Source: Desulfitobacterium hafniense DCB-2 (lineage in GTDB: Bacteria; Bacillota; Desulfitobacteriia; Desulfitobacteriales; Desulfitobacteriaceae). Taken from it: a stretch of DNA of 64,000 bases. Location of the stretch: positions 4,437,001-4,501,000 of the forward strand of contig NC_011830.1 of the NCBI RefSeq assembly GCF_000021925.1, in the 5' to 3' direction. The position numbers and the translations under genes were made by a program. The notes beneath the pieces are model-generated. The model searched no databases. It was not told where the DNA came from and saw only the letters and a list, made by a program, of their open reading frames with translations. Positions 44,359 through 52,594 of the stretch are shown in pieces (positions within the stretch are counted from its first letter, which is position 1; each line of letters starts with the position of its first letter).

Positions 44359-44442
44359 GTATCAGTCACTCTTGTCATGAATCGATATCAATTGATACAG
44401 GTTTAATATCCAATGCTGCAAAAATGTTGTATCATTTGATAC
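44359..44442. promoter_or_regulatory. TGATAC half-site cluster between module 2 enzyme and regulator
   Basis: GTATCA at 44359-44364 and 44429-44434, and TGATAC at 44393-44398 and 44437-44442. The last two are GTATCA-TT-TGATAC. The same hexamer occurs three times in the corresponding region of module 1. Here the arms are arranged differently, so the operator layout is not identical. Confidence 0.55.
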
Positions 44443-44539
44443 TGTCCAAAAAAGAGTAGTTTGATATAATAAGCCATGATTCTAGTTATATGTTTCACAT
44501 GACAAAGCAATTTATATGTCCCGGGGTAGGTGTATGTTC

Positions 44540-45118
44540 ATGAAAGAGTGTGCCGGCAATCCTTTTTGCCGCTCCCTGAGACCAAAACTGCGTGAGGCAC
44601 TCTGTGCCAAGGCTACACTCACTTATCAAAAAGCCAAGCAAACCCAAATGATCAACTCTGTCAATGCCAATTTTGAGATTATCGTTAAGGGGATCGAGTT
44701 TTCCTTTACTGTCTTGGAAGATGGCTCCCAAGAGGGGATTCAGCTGCTTAAAAGCGGGGATATTCTCGGGACACATCTTTTATTCGAACGTCTTCCTTTT
44801 CCGGTTACCCATCTGCTTGCTCTTACAGATGTAACCCGCTGTAATTTTCCCATCTATTTTATTGAAGATTTCTTTCACGACAATAGAGATTTTGCTCAGG
44901 CTCTTATGAAGAATCTCACTCTGGATCACGCCGCCAATCTATCGAATTGGGTGCATATGCATTCTAAAAATGGACCCGAGAAAGTTGCCTATGTCTATAA
45001 AAAACTGCAAAAGCTTGATGTGGACATGAATTCCATAACTCAAGAAGATCTGGCCTTAATTGCAGGAGTCAGCCGAATTACTGTTGCCCGGTCCATGAAA
45101 GATATCTACAGAAAGTGA
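44540..45118 (+). CDS. Crp/Fnr family regulator with FNR-like cysteines, module 2
   Basis: 192 residues from the ATG at 44540, chosen by analogy with the module 1 regulator: both have GGTAGGTG just upstream and start MK(E/K). Cysteines 4, 10, 22 and 101 (KECAGNPFC, LREALCAK, VTRCNFPIY) match the four of module 1 and the FNR pattern. The beta roll (EIIVKGIEFSFTVLEDGSQ) and helix-turn-helix (ITQEDLALIAGVSRITVARSM) are nearly the same. Like its paralog it ends right after the recognition helix (KDIYRK). It is divergent from the module 2 operon and probably regulates it. Confidence 0.9.
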   Translation: MKECAGNPFCRSLRPKLREALCAKATLTYQKAKQTQMINSVNANFEIIVKGIEFSFTVLEDGSQEGIQLLKSGDILGTHLLFERLPFPVTHLLALTDVTRCNFPIYFIEDFFHDNRDFAQALMKNLTLDHAANLSNWVHMHSKNGPEKVAYVYKKLQKLDVDMNSITQEDLALIAGVSRITVARSMKDIYRK

Positions 45119-45148
45119 CTAAGGATCACCTCAAATAAACATGAATAT

Positions 45149-45174
45149 AAAAAGAGAACCATGGTCTGGTTCTC
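45149..45174 (-). terminator. Weak terminator-like hairpin
   Basis: GAGAACC (45154-45160) pairs with GGTTCTC (45168-45174); on the minus strand TTTTT follows. It is downstream of the module 2 regulator on the opposite strand, so its role is unclear. Confidence 0.35.
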
Positions 45175-45356
45175 AAAAAGAGGGAAAATAGAGAATGCCC
45201 TTTTTAAATAAGGCAGGATCAGGGCAAGCATTGCAATTTATTAGGTTACTTCAACAGTTCCATCTCTCCATTCTTGTCCTTGAACAAGTTGAAATCGAGG
45301 CCGTTCTATAAATACTATCATTTATATAAATTCAATTATTATATTGAAGTTTTAGA

Positions 45357-45413
45357 CAAAAAAAGACCTGCTCTTCAGCCTATTTGCAATCTGAAGAGCT
45401 AGCGCAAGTCTTT
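45357..45413 (-). terminator. Terminator overlapping the end of the MerR gene
   Basis: GCTCTTCAG (45370-45378) pairs with CTGAAGAGC (45391-45399), with a bulged outer AAAGAC/GTCTTT stem. The right arm on the plus strand is inside the coding end. TTTTTTT follows on the minus strand. Confidence 0.65.
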
Positions 45414-45793
45414 AACATTTCACAAGTACTGCAAAGCTCACTTTTATCACTAGCTATAAAACAATAAGTCCCTTCAATTTTCCAGCAAGGTTTGGATTCA
45501 TTAATAGGTATGGTGCTGCTTCTCATCCCGCCACCTTTACAATTGCGGTTGTACCAGCAGGAATACATAGAAGTGATCTGCTTAACCCCAGCGATGTTCA
45601 ATCCTTTTTCATTCATAAGATACTTAATAAATTTTAAACGCAAGAGGTCGTTATTGGAATATTTTCTTTGGTACTTATCCCGATTAGGGTGAATTAAACC
45701 ATTTCTCTCCCATACTCTTAGAGTTTCAGGATGCTCCTCGATTAGCTCGGCTACGGTACCAATGCTGTAAAGGCCCTTTTCTTCATCCAGCAA
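45380..45793 (-). CDS. MerR family regulator with cysteine-rich C-terminus
   Basis: 137 residues from a TTG at 45793, with AAAGGTGG eight bases upstream. The N-terminal winged helix-turn-helix (YSIGTVAELIEEHPETLRVWE, then LRLKFIKYLMNEKGLNIAGV) is a MerR domain. The C-terminal half contains eight cysteines: CWYNRNC, KPCWKI, TYC, CSTC, KTC and DC. This suggests a metal, iron-sulfur or redox sensor, but no known subfamily is recognised. It lies beside nrfHA and the module 2 regulator; a role in nitrite or respiratory control is inference. Confidence 0.85.
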   Translation of the reverse strand: MLDEEKGLYSIGTVAELIEEHPETLRVWERNGLIHPNRDKYQRKYSNNDLLRLKFIKYLMNEKGLNIAGVKQITSMYSCWYNRNCKGGGMRSSTIPINESKPCWKIEGTYCFIASDKSELCSTCEMLKTCASSSDCK

Positions 45794-45984
45794 AATTATC
45801 ACCACCTTTGACGGCCTTAACATTTAATTGACGATGATTTTAGAGTATCAATATCTTTATCTATCTAGATTGTAAACCTTTTAGCCGAAAATCTCAATAT
45901 TCTTATTTAAGTTTTCCTCAAGCATTAATAATCACGCTTAATTATAATAACAATTGCGTAACTATTCAACCGCAAAAAGCAAAC

Positions 45985-46022
45985 AAAAAAAACCTTCGCT
46001 ATCATATTTCGGATAGCGAAGG
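45985..46022 (-). terminator. Terminator after nrfA
   Basis: CCTTCGCTATC (45993-46003) pairs with GATAGCGAAGG (46012-46022); TTTTTTTT follows on the minus strand. Confidence 0.88.
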
Positions 46023-46053
46023 TCCTTTTAAAAGAGGTATCAGGTGATTTTGC

Positions 46054-47397
46054 TTATGACTTAGGGGCGTTTTCCTTGTCATGTAACACTTTCATGGTTT
46101 CTGTGTTGGTTTTGGGAGCCTCTACATCCCATTTAGGAGCTGCGACACCGGTTATAGACTCGGTAGCCTTATTGATAGCCTGATAAGCATAGTCCATGGA
46201 GGTATTCAGGGTTTCCATGATTAACTGAGGATTATGGAAGCCCATGGAGTTTTCTGCTCCAACCCAATCCACCAGGAATTGACCTTTACGCTGCAAGGCA
46301 CGGGCTTCTTTAAGAGCATCTTGGTTTCCACCTTTAGCGTCGGCTTCAGCAATGGCTTCAAGTGCTTCTACAGTGACATTCCCTACTTTAGCCATCATAT
46401 CGGCAACTTTGTCCTGAGTATAGAATACTCTTTCTTTAAGCGCTTCCTCCCCTTCTCTATGGCAAGTCAGGCAGCTCTCATTCATATGCTTAAGAGGGCT
46501 GGTCCACCAGTGCGAGGAGATCTTTTCGCCGCCGTTCATAGTGTAAGGCATATGGCAGTCTGCACAGGATAAACCGGCTTCGGCGTGGGTACTGCCCATA
46601 AAGGTTTCATATTCAGGATGCTGAGCCTTGATTTCGCGCACACCGGCTTTCGCATGTGTCCAGTCGGAGAAATCTTTTTCTTCATAATATTCCAGGACGT
46701 CAGTGGGGGTAAGGCCCTTATCCCAAGGGAAGGTGACAATTTTCTTATCGCCAGCGAAATAGTATTCAACATGGCATTGTGCACACACCATGGTGCGAAG
46801 TTCTTGAGTGGTCAACTTGTCCGGATCTTTGCCCAAGCGGGTGAGAGTATCCCGCAAGGGTGGCTGGGTAATGACCAAATTCATAGTCTGAGGATCATGA
46901 CAATTGGCGCAAGTAATGCCTTCTGTCATTTTACCCTTCAGATCATGGAAATTAGCTCCATAATAGGCATCGCCCATCTCTTCGACAACACCGGCTACAT
47001 TAGCCGATTTGCAGGTCCAGCAAGATGCAATGCTTTTTTCATTAATTCGTTTGATTTTGGTGACATCTTCAATGGTGTAGTTATGGCCACGATCTTCATT
47101 GTATTCAATAGCAAATCCATAACCGGCGAAAATCTCTTTTAAAAAGGGCCACTGGGTCAGCTTATCAAATTCTTCGGAACCGCCATATTTGCTGCCTTCA
47201 TTGGACATTTCTGCAGTTTTCATGAATGTATCGTATTGTTTAGGATAATACTTGGCGTACTCGTCGACAGATAAGGTTCCAGGAGCGATTTCAGCCCGAA
47301 AAGCAACGGGCTGCGAGGTTTTCGATGAGCAGCCAACGGCAACTATGCTGATGATCATTGCAGCCAGCAATCCTATGAGTATTTTACCTTTTCTCAC
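46054..47397 (-). CDS. nrfA: Cytochrome c nitrite reductase catalytic subunit NrfA
   Basis: Periplasm-facing pentahaem enzyme reducing nitrite to ammonium with six electrons (EC 1.7.2.2). 447 residues from a GTG at 47397 preceded by AAGGAAGGT. The catalytic haem uses CWTCK with a lysine ligand, the hallmark of NrfA. Four CxxCH sites follow (CANCH, CAQCH, CADCH, CLTCH). The signal peptide ends in a lipobox (SIVAVGCSS), so it is a membrane-anchored lipoprotein, as in other Gram-positives. It is the second gene of nrfHA. Confidence 0.97.
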   Translation of the reverse strand: MRKGKILIGLLAAMIISIVAVGCSSKTSQPVAFRAEIAPGTLSVDEYAKYYPKQYDTFMKTAEMSNEGSKYGGSEEFDKLTQWPFLKEIFAGYGFAIEYNEDRGHNYTIEDVTKIKRINEKSIASCWTCKSANVAGVVEEMGDAYYGANFHDLKGKMTEGITCANCHDPQTMNLVITQPPLRDTLTRLGKDPDKLTTQELRTMVCAQCHVEYYFAGDKKIVTFPWDKGLTPTDVLEYYEEKDFSDWTHAKAGVREIKAQHPEYETFMGSTHAEAGLSCADCHMPYTMNGGEKISSHWWTSPLKHMNESCLTCHREGEEALKERVFYTQDKVADMMAKVGNVTVEALEAIAEADAKGGNQDALKEARALQRKGQFLVDWVGAENSMGFHNPQLIMETLNTSMDYAYQAINKATESITGVAAPKWDVEAPKTNTETMKVLHDKENAPKS

Positions 47398-47417
47398 AAT
47401 CTTACCTTCCTTTCTTT

Positions 47418-47903
47418 CTATCGATAGTTGCTATGAGGGGTATAGCGGTGACAATCAAAACATCGTCGGCTGGAATCCATATTGACATTCCTTACCACGT
47501 CCTCATGGCATCTTAAGCAGTTATCCTGCACCAGCTCCGTACTCCCATCTTTAATGCGAATACTGTCGGGCAGATCACTGAAGGTATTGTGGTAAAGGTG
47601 TTGAACCCCTGCCGTAATCTTGGTATAGCTCTTGGTTACATAATTGGTTTGATCCGTATGACAATCGTTACAACCGGCTATTTCCCGGTGGGATGAATGG
47701 CTCCAAGTTCCATAAACAGGTTCCATAACATGACAAGAGACACAATAACTTGAATCTTTTGTTAAGGCATGCACTCCTTGTACTCCAATAATAAGTATGG
47801 CGAACAATCCTATAAAAAGGCCTACGATGAGATACAGTTTAGGGATTTTTTTCCTTCTTCCGCCTGGGACACCGGTTTTTTCTTGCTCCACTCCGCTATT
47901 CAT
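47418..47903 (-). CDS. nrfH: Cytochrome c nitrite reductase quinol dehydrogenase subunit NrfH
   Basis: 161 residues of the NapC/NirT family. One N-terminal membrane segment (YLIVGLFIGLFAILIIGVQGV) is followed by four haem sites (CVSCH, CNDCH, CLRCH, CFDCH). It oxidises menaquinol and passes electrons to NrfA. GGGAAAGGAGGTAAGAT precedes the ATG. The nrfA gene follows 20 bases later. Confidence 0.97.
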   Translation of the reverse strand: MNSGVEQEKTGVPGGRRKKIPKLYLIVGLFIGLFAILIIGVQGVHALTKDSSYCVSCHVMEPVYGTWSHSSHREIAGCNDCHTDQTNYVTKSYTKITAGVQHLYHNTFSDLPDSIRIKDGSTELVQDNCLRCHEDVVRNVNMDSSRRCFDCHRYTPHSNYR

Positions 47904-47964
47904 ATCTTACCTCCTTTCCCAAATCTCCCATGGTGTCCTATTTCGCCTGGACCTATTCATTAAA

Positions 47965-47993
47965 ATTATAAGAAATATAAGCTTGTAAACCAA
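47965..47993 (-). promoter_or_regulatory. Candidate promoter of nrfHA
   Basis: TTGGTT (-35, at 47988-47993) and TATAAT (-10, at 47965-47970) are 17 bases apart on the minus strand. It lies about 60 bases before nrfH. Confidence 0.5.
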
Positions 47994-48019
47994 TTAACAA
48001 ATTCATCACAATTTATTAA
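47994..48019. promoter_or_regulatory. Inverted repeat next to the nrfHA -35 element
   Basis: TTAACAAATT (47994-48003), spacer CATCAC and AATTTATTAA (48010-48019): arms match at nine of ten positions. Position abutting the -35 and size suit a dimeric activator such as a Crp/Fnr or other regulator. It does not contain TGATAC. Confidence 0.4.
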
Positions 48020-48111
48020 CATATTCTTAACAACTGGAATCGCTCCCAAATTCTGCGTTTATTCCCGAAATAAGATCAATTTACGACTTAAGTTATGGCA
48101 TGGTAACTGAA

Positions 48112-48155
48112 AAACACAACAATCCGAACCCTGGTCAGGTCAGATTGTTGTGTTT
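48112..48155 (-). terminator. Terminator after the YibE/F gene
   Basis: AAACACAACAATC pairs with GATTGTTGTGTTT, with a short CCT/AGG inner stem. It lies between the YibE/F gene and nrfH and could work in both directions. Confidence 0.8.
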
Positions 48156-48191
48156 AGAGGTCATTTTTTATTTCTGATTGGCTCATAAATC

Positions 48192-49421
48192 CTATTCGAT
48201 TTTAACACTTGGTTCATCATGAATCCGTTCACTGTTTTCTTTATATATTATCGCACAGATAAAGGAAGTGAGGGGCATGGCAAACAAGATCCCAAAGCTG
48301 CCTACCAGCGCCTGCAGAATTTCTACAACAATCATTTCCCGGTTCAGGAGATATATTAAAGATGTACTGTACGCGCTGAGCAGCAATACAATGGAAAGAG
48401 AACTTCCTATGTAGGCAAGAATAAGGGTATTGGCCATCGTTCCCATGACGTCCCGTCCGATATTCATTCCCGATCTGAATAAAGTATTGAAAGAAGTAGC
48501 TCCTGACTTTTCTTTCACTTCCCAAAGAGATGATGATATTGACATTGAAACGTCCATTATTGCACCTAAAGCACCGATGAGGATTGCCGCAAAAATAATG
48601 GCCTTTAAATCTATGGGCGTCCCGGTTGATATATAGGTCAAATAAATGGATTCCTCATCTACATATCCTGTTAACTCAAGAACCCTATTGACAATAATGG
48701 TTAATATTCCGGATACAAGGATTCCGCCAAAGCAGCCCAGAATGGCTGTGAGGGTTTTTTTGTTAAACCCATTGATAATCAGATAGGTGGCAACAATCGT
48801 ATACAAGCAGATCACTATGGCTGATAAATAAATATTCTTCCCGGAAAGAATGGCTGGAATGAACACCATAAAAATGGCGGCACAGGTAAAAACAAGGGAA
48901 AGTATGGTGTTCAGCCCTTTGATACCGCCGAACACTAACAACGCGAGGATAAAAAGAAGGCCGAAAATGAGAAGTTTATCCGTTCTGACAAATTCCATGA
49001 ACTGCCATTCCATTTCCGGCTGACCTTCATAAGCGACAAGCAAAACCTTGTCGCCCTGCTCAACTTCCGGTGTGCCTATATTAAGCATGCCGTCGATGAT
49101 CTGAGTCCCCGTTACCCTTTCCCCTTTTTCTTCGCCATCGAGCAGAGTTGCTTCAAAGGTCACCTGAACATTTTTAACCATGGTGGTATCACCGGCAAGG
49201 CTGTAATCGTCTGAGATTCTGTCCGTAATCGCTTCAATCTTTGCCTTGACAACCGTCTCACCGAAATCGTCACCGTTGAAAACGGTTAACCCTTTAGTCG
49301 CAACACTATTGCCGATAAAAAGAAATAATACAGAAAAGATAATCGTCGCTATGTAAATCAGCAGCTCTAATTTGCTTTTCTTTTGTATAACTCTCCCTTT
49401 TCGTACTTCTCTTCTATCCAT
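48192..49421 (-). CDS. YibE/F family membrane protein
   Basis: 409 residues from the ATG at 49421 with GAGGTG upstream. An N-terminal membrane segment (LLIYIATIIFSVLFLFIG) is followed by an outer domain of about 110 residues rich in beta strands. Seven or so membrane segments follow; the last part (IFAAILIGALGAIMDVSMSI, then SLIYLLNREMIVVEILQAL) matches the YibE/F (DUF5317-like) family. Members are proposed membrane transport proteins but are not characterised. No partner gene is seen. Confidence 0.87.
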   Translation of the reverse strand: MDRREVRKGRVIQKKSKLELLIYIATIIFSVLFLFIGNSVATKGLTVFNGDDFGETVVKAKIEAITDRISDDYSLAGDTTMVKNVQVTFEATLLDGEEKGERVTGTQIIDGMLNIGTPEVEQGDKVLLVAYEGQPEMEWQFMEFVRTDKLLIFGLLFILALLVFGGIKGLNTILSLVFTCAAIFMVFIPAILSGKNIYLSAIVICLYTIVATYLIINGFNKKTLTAILGCFGGILVSGILTIIVNRVLELTGYVDEESIYLTYISTGTPIDLKAIIFAAILIGALGAIMDVSMSISSSLWEVKEKSGATSFNTLFRSGMNIGRDVMGTMANTLILAYIGSSLSIVLLLSAYSTSLIYLLNREMIVVEILQALVGSFGILFAMPLTSFICAIIYKENSERIHDEPSVKIE

Positions 49422-49572
49422 GATACACCTCAATTTCTTGTGAATAAGTTGGAATTCTCTTCTCTCTTCTTTACAGTTTAAGTTTACCCGTTCTTGGCCA
49501 AACTGTCTATTTTAATGAATTTTCTTAATAACGCCGTGCCCATATCTAAAATGATACTTTTGATCCTACAGG

Positions 49573-49616
49573 CAAGAACAGGGTATTCCGTCTGAAACGA
49601 CGGAATACCCTGTTCT
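49573..49616 (-). terminator. Probable terminator after the FAD-dependent reductase gene
   Basis: A perfect 19-bp stem: 49573-49591 pairs with 49598-49616. T content after the stem is low, so termination is less sure than the structure. Confidence 0.65.
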
Positions 49617-49663
49617 TCTGATACATAAAACCAATCCTGTAACCATCAATTTACTGATTGGGC

Positions 49664-50734
49664 TTACTCTGTCCTATCAATACTTTGCAGACCTGATTTC
49701 ATAGCCAACTGTCTGAGCAATGGATTATACATAGCCGGGGATTTTAAATTTTTAAGCAGCAGATTTAATTTGATACCCTTTACCTTAAGTTTATATCTAT
49801 CCAGAAATCCATCGATTCCCTCTTCAAGACTCTGAGCTAAATATGCAGAGCTCTTTAATGCGTAGCTGATTCCTTCTGCAGAGCTGGGGCTAATCCCACC
49901 TGCCGCTTCTCCCACCAGGGCTATGCTATCCCTGCCGGCATAAAACTGTGATACCTTTTTCGGCCTATAGAGATATGCGCCCTCTGTCCTTATTTTGTTA
50001 TCAAAATTAAAGCCCCGCTGGGTTAGTTTTGTTTTTAACAGTTCATACTTTTCCCTGGCCTTCTCCTTAGGTTTAAGGGCCGAACCTAATAACAGATAAT
50101 TCTCCTTTGGTATGATCCAAGAGTAAAAATCACTTATTTCTTCATCAAAAATTGCTGTAAAATAGGGGACATGATGGGGACATTCATACCATTCCTGAAT
50201 TGCAATGTACTTTTCAGGACCATTGATATCTTGATTAAGAAACCTTCTTAACTTTGAAAAGGCCCCATCAGCACCTATAATAACTCTTGTCTTTGCCGAT
50301 ATTTCTTGTCCATTATGAATATACTTAACCTCATATCCGCCCGGTATTTCAACAAAGTCTTTAAAAACTGCATTAAACTTTTTATCAACTTTTTTCGGAA
50401 GTATAGAAACCAACCATCTATCAAATTTCTCCCTATCCATATTCAGATAGAATCTCTGATAGAGTCTCTCCAGGTTATTTGTTAAATCAATGGTTCTTAC
50501 AGCAAAAAGCTGCGGATTAACCAGAATATCTTTAGGTATTCCTAAGCCCAGCTTTGCAATCATTTTCTGGGCATCAGGGGCTAATAATCCTCCGCAGCAT
50601 TTTCCGGCAAGATTGTGGGGATTCTCATTGGCCAAATCCCGTTTATCTATTAATAAAACCTTATATTTGTCACCAATTAACCGCGCAAGACTAGACCCTG
50701 CCGGTCCCGCCCCTATTATAAGAACATCATACAT
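49664..50734 (-). CDS. Geranylgeranyl-reductase-family FAD-dependent oxidoreductase
   Basis: 356 residues from the ATG at 50734 with GAGGTAGA upstream. The N-terminus YDVLIIGAGPAGSSLARLIG is a Rossmann FAD site. AGKCCGGLLAPDAQ matches the CxGG motif typical of geranylgeranyl reductases. GADGAFSKLRRFL and LVGEAAGGISPSSAEGISYA complete the PHBH-like fold. The family reduces isoprenoid double bonds of lipids or quinones. The substrate here is unknown. It is not in an obvious operon. Confidence 0.85.
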   Translation of the reverse strand: MYDVLIIGAGPAGSSLARLIGDKYKVLLIDKRDLANENPHNLAGKCCGGLLAPDAQKMIAKLGLGIPKDILVNPQLFAVRTIDLTNNLERLYQRFYLNMDREKFDRWLVSILPKKVDKKFNAVFKDFVEIPGGYEVKYIHNGQEISAKTRVIIGADGAFSKLRRFLNQDINGPEKYIAIQEWYECPHHVPYFTAIFDEEISDFYSWIIPKENYLLLGSALKPKEKAREKYELLKTKLTQRGFNFDNKIRTEGAYLYRPKKVSQFYAGRDSIALVGEAAGGISPSSAEGISYALKSSAYLAQSLEEGIDGFLDRYKLKVKGIKLNLLLKNLKSPAMYNPLLRQLAMKSGLQSIDRTE

Positions 50735-50792
50735 TGCATCTACCTCATAAGTTTTTAATAATGAAATCTTAAACCAACCTTCAGCAGATAAG

Positions 50793-51002
50793 TTAACTAT
50801 CCTTTCTATATTCCAGAATATCACCCGGTTGACATTCCAAGGCTTTACATATTGCTTCCAAAGTTGAAAACCTTATGGCTTTTGCCTTGCCATTTTTCAA
50901 TATAGAAAGATTCGCCATGGTTATACCAACCTTCTCTGTAAGCTCTGTTACACTCATTTTTCTTTTCGCCAACATGACATCAATATTGATTACAATCGCC
51001 AT
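50793..51002 (-). CDS. XRE family helix-turn-helix regulator (YozG-like)
   Basis: 69 residues, starting at the ATG at 51002 with GAGGTG upstream. Nearly the whole protein is a Cro/C1 helix-turn-helix (MAIVINIDVMLAKRKMS, then TELTEKVGITMANLSILKNG). It follows the DUF2975 membrane protein gene directly, the usual partner. These pairs are common in Firmicutes, where the membrane protein may regulate the XRE protein; the biological signal is unknown. Confidence 0.9.
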   Translation of the reverse strand: MAIVINIDVMLAKRKMSVTELTEKVGITMANLSILKNGKAKAIRFSTLEAICKALECQPGDILEYRKDS

Positions 51003-51012
51003 ATTATTCACC

Positions 51013-51462
51013 TCAGACAGTTAAATCATTTTCAGATTTTATGTCTATAGCTTCTTTTAAAAGCCTTTGCAGAACGGCAGCAAAGACTGCAATCACAGAA
51101 GCACCGAAAATAATGATGCAGGGGAATGCTGCCAGGCCCGGGGCGTCGTCTGCCTCAGCTAGGGGTATTAGGAGAGGCAGGATTGCAGCATAGATAATAC
51201 TGATCGTGATGGCACAGTTCTTTATATTTTTTAAAGCAGATACGGATAGTTCCGAGAACGCTTTGTTCTGATCAATATAGCTTAAAAGTTTTAAAGCCTG
51301 ATACAGAGCAAAGAAGAACACTACCGCTGCCGCATACACACCGATTAAAACAAGATTAGGCAAATAATCTGCAAGTGAAGGCAACCAGAATATACACAGA
51401 GCCAGAACCGGAATTCCAATAAGGAGCACAGCTATCTTTAAAAAAAGTGTTGTTCCTTTCAT
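51013..51462 (-). CDS. DUF2975 membrane protein
   Basis: 149 residues with four hydrophobic segments: LFLKIAVLLIGIPVLALCIF, LVLIGVYAAAVVFFFALYQA, ITISIIYAAILPLLIPL and FPCIIIFGASVIAVFAAVL. The layout and the adjoining XRE gene match DUF2975. It is upstream of the XRE gene by 10 bases and co-transcribed. The function is unknown. Confidence 0.87.
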   Translation of the reverse strand: MKGTTLFLKIAVLLIGIPVLALCIFWLPSLADYLPNLVLIGVYAAAVVFFFALYQALKLLSYIDQNKAFSELSVSALKNIKNCAITISIIYAAILPLLIPLAEADDAPGLAAFPCIIIFGASVIAVFAAVLQRLLKEAIDIKSENDLTV

Positions 51463-51553
51463 ACTATAAGCACCTCACAAGTTAGTTCCAGCTTTAATCT
51501 AACACAGCATTTATCGTTTTGCAATAAATTTATATTGCATCTCAAGATATGAA

Positions 51554-51598
51554 ATAAGGTATTGGCACTTAATTAAACATCAAGTGCCAATACCTTAT
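51554..51598 (-). terminator. Terminator after the PEP-synthase-like ATP-binding gene
   Basis: A perfect 17-bp stem (51554-51570 with 51582-51598) and an 11-base loop, followed on the minus strand by TTTC. Confidence 0.75.
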
Positions 51599-51637
51599 AA
51601 AAAGATGACATTTTGTGCCTGGAATCATCCCGGCAAA

Positions 51638-52546
51638 TCAATTGACCTTAAGTGTAGTAACCGGCCGGCTTTGCAGCAGGTGAAATTCCCCTAAGCCATA
51701 GCTCCACTCGATATCCTGAGGCACTCCATTGAAATGCTCCTCTATGCCAAGGCATAAACGAACCAACTCCCGAACCTGTCGGGAAGTTAAGCACCCTCGG
51801 GCAGGGTACTGCGTACGCATGAAGGGCAAAGAAGATTGTTCCCTTCTGGGAGCAGGAGTGAATTGAAGAACCGCGCCGTCAGGACGTCTGGCCAGCCATT
51901 GATCAGGAACTATTTCTCCCTGAACCAACGCCTCACCAACGCCGTAGGTGGCATTAATAAGCAGTTCACAGGGATCATTCGAAAGAGGATTAACTGTAAA
52001 GACCACTCCCGAAACTTCATGTGGCGCCATTTCCTGAATGATCACCGCCAGAGCAACTTCACTCTCTCCAAATCCTTTTAGTGAACGATACTGCACAGCC
52101 CGGGGAGTCCAAAGTGAAGCCCAGCACTTCTTTATCGCCTTAAGAACTTCACTTTCCCCCTGGATGTTAAGATAGGTTTCTTGTTGCCCTGCAAAACTTG
52201 CACCAGGAAGATCTTCAGCTGTAGCAGAGGAACGGACGGCGACCTCAGGACTCCCCATCCCTCGATAAGTTTCCAGAACTTCTTCCGCGACCTCATTGGG
52301 TAGGCCAGTGTTCTCTATTTCCACCCGAATTTTAGATGTTGCCTCTTGTAACGTGTGTAAGTCAGTGACCTTAATTTGCGGTAAAGAGATATTCTTGACA
52401 CAGCGACGGTATCCCTCAACAGTCAAGACAAAACCCTGGGGTACTTTCATCCCAGCCAACACTAATTCACCCAGATTAGCCCCTTTGCCGCCGGCTAAGG
52501 CTAGGTCTTCTTTTTTTAATTCTTGAAGCAGCCGCACATATCTCAT
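51638..52546 (-). CDS. PEP-synthase-like ATP-binding subunit (PPDK_N domain)
   Basis: 302 residues that cover only the N-terminal ATP-grasp domain of PEP synthase. LAGGKGANLGELVLAGMKVPQGF binds ATP, PEVAVRSSATAEDLPGASFAGQ is the phosphate loop, and QDIEWSYGLGEFHLLQSRPV ends the domain. It lies 48 bases after the gene for the swivelling-His half, so the pair reconstitutes a split phosphotransferase. The two halves total about 860 residues, the size of one-chain rifampin phosphotransferase. Phenylphosphate synthase of Thauera has a similar split and gene order. Neither substrate is supported here. Confidence 0.85.
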   Translation of the reverse strand: MRYVRLLQELKKEDLALAGGKGANLGELVLAGMKVPQGFVLTVEGYRRCVKNISLPQIKVTDLHTLQEATSKIRVEIENTGLPNEVAEEVLETYRGMGSPEVAVRSSATAEDLPGASFAGQQETYLNIQGESEVLKAIKKCWASLWTPRAVQYRSLKGFGESEVALAVIIQEMAPHEVSGVVFTVNPLSNDPCELLINATYGVGEALVQGEIVPDQWLARRPDGAVLQFTPAPRREQSSLPFMRTQYPARGCLTSRQVRELVRLCLGIEEHFNGVPQDIEWSYGLGEFHLLQSRPVTTLKVN

Positions 52547-52594
52547 CTCATTATTCTCCGTTTAGTTCCGTTTAGTGATATCACTTTATCTATT

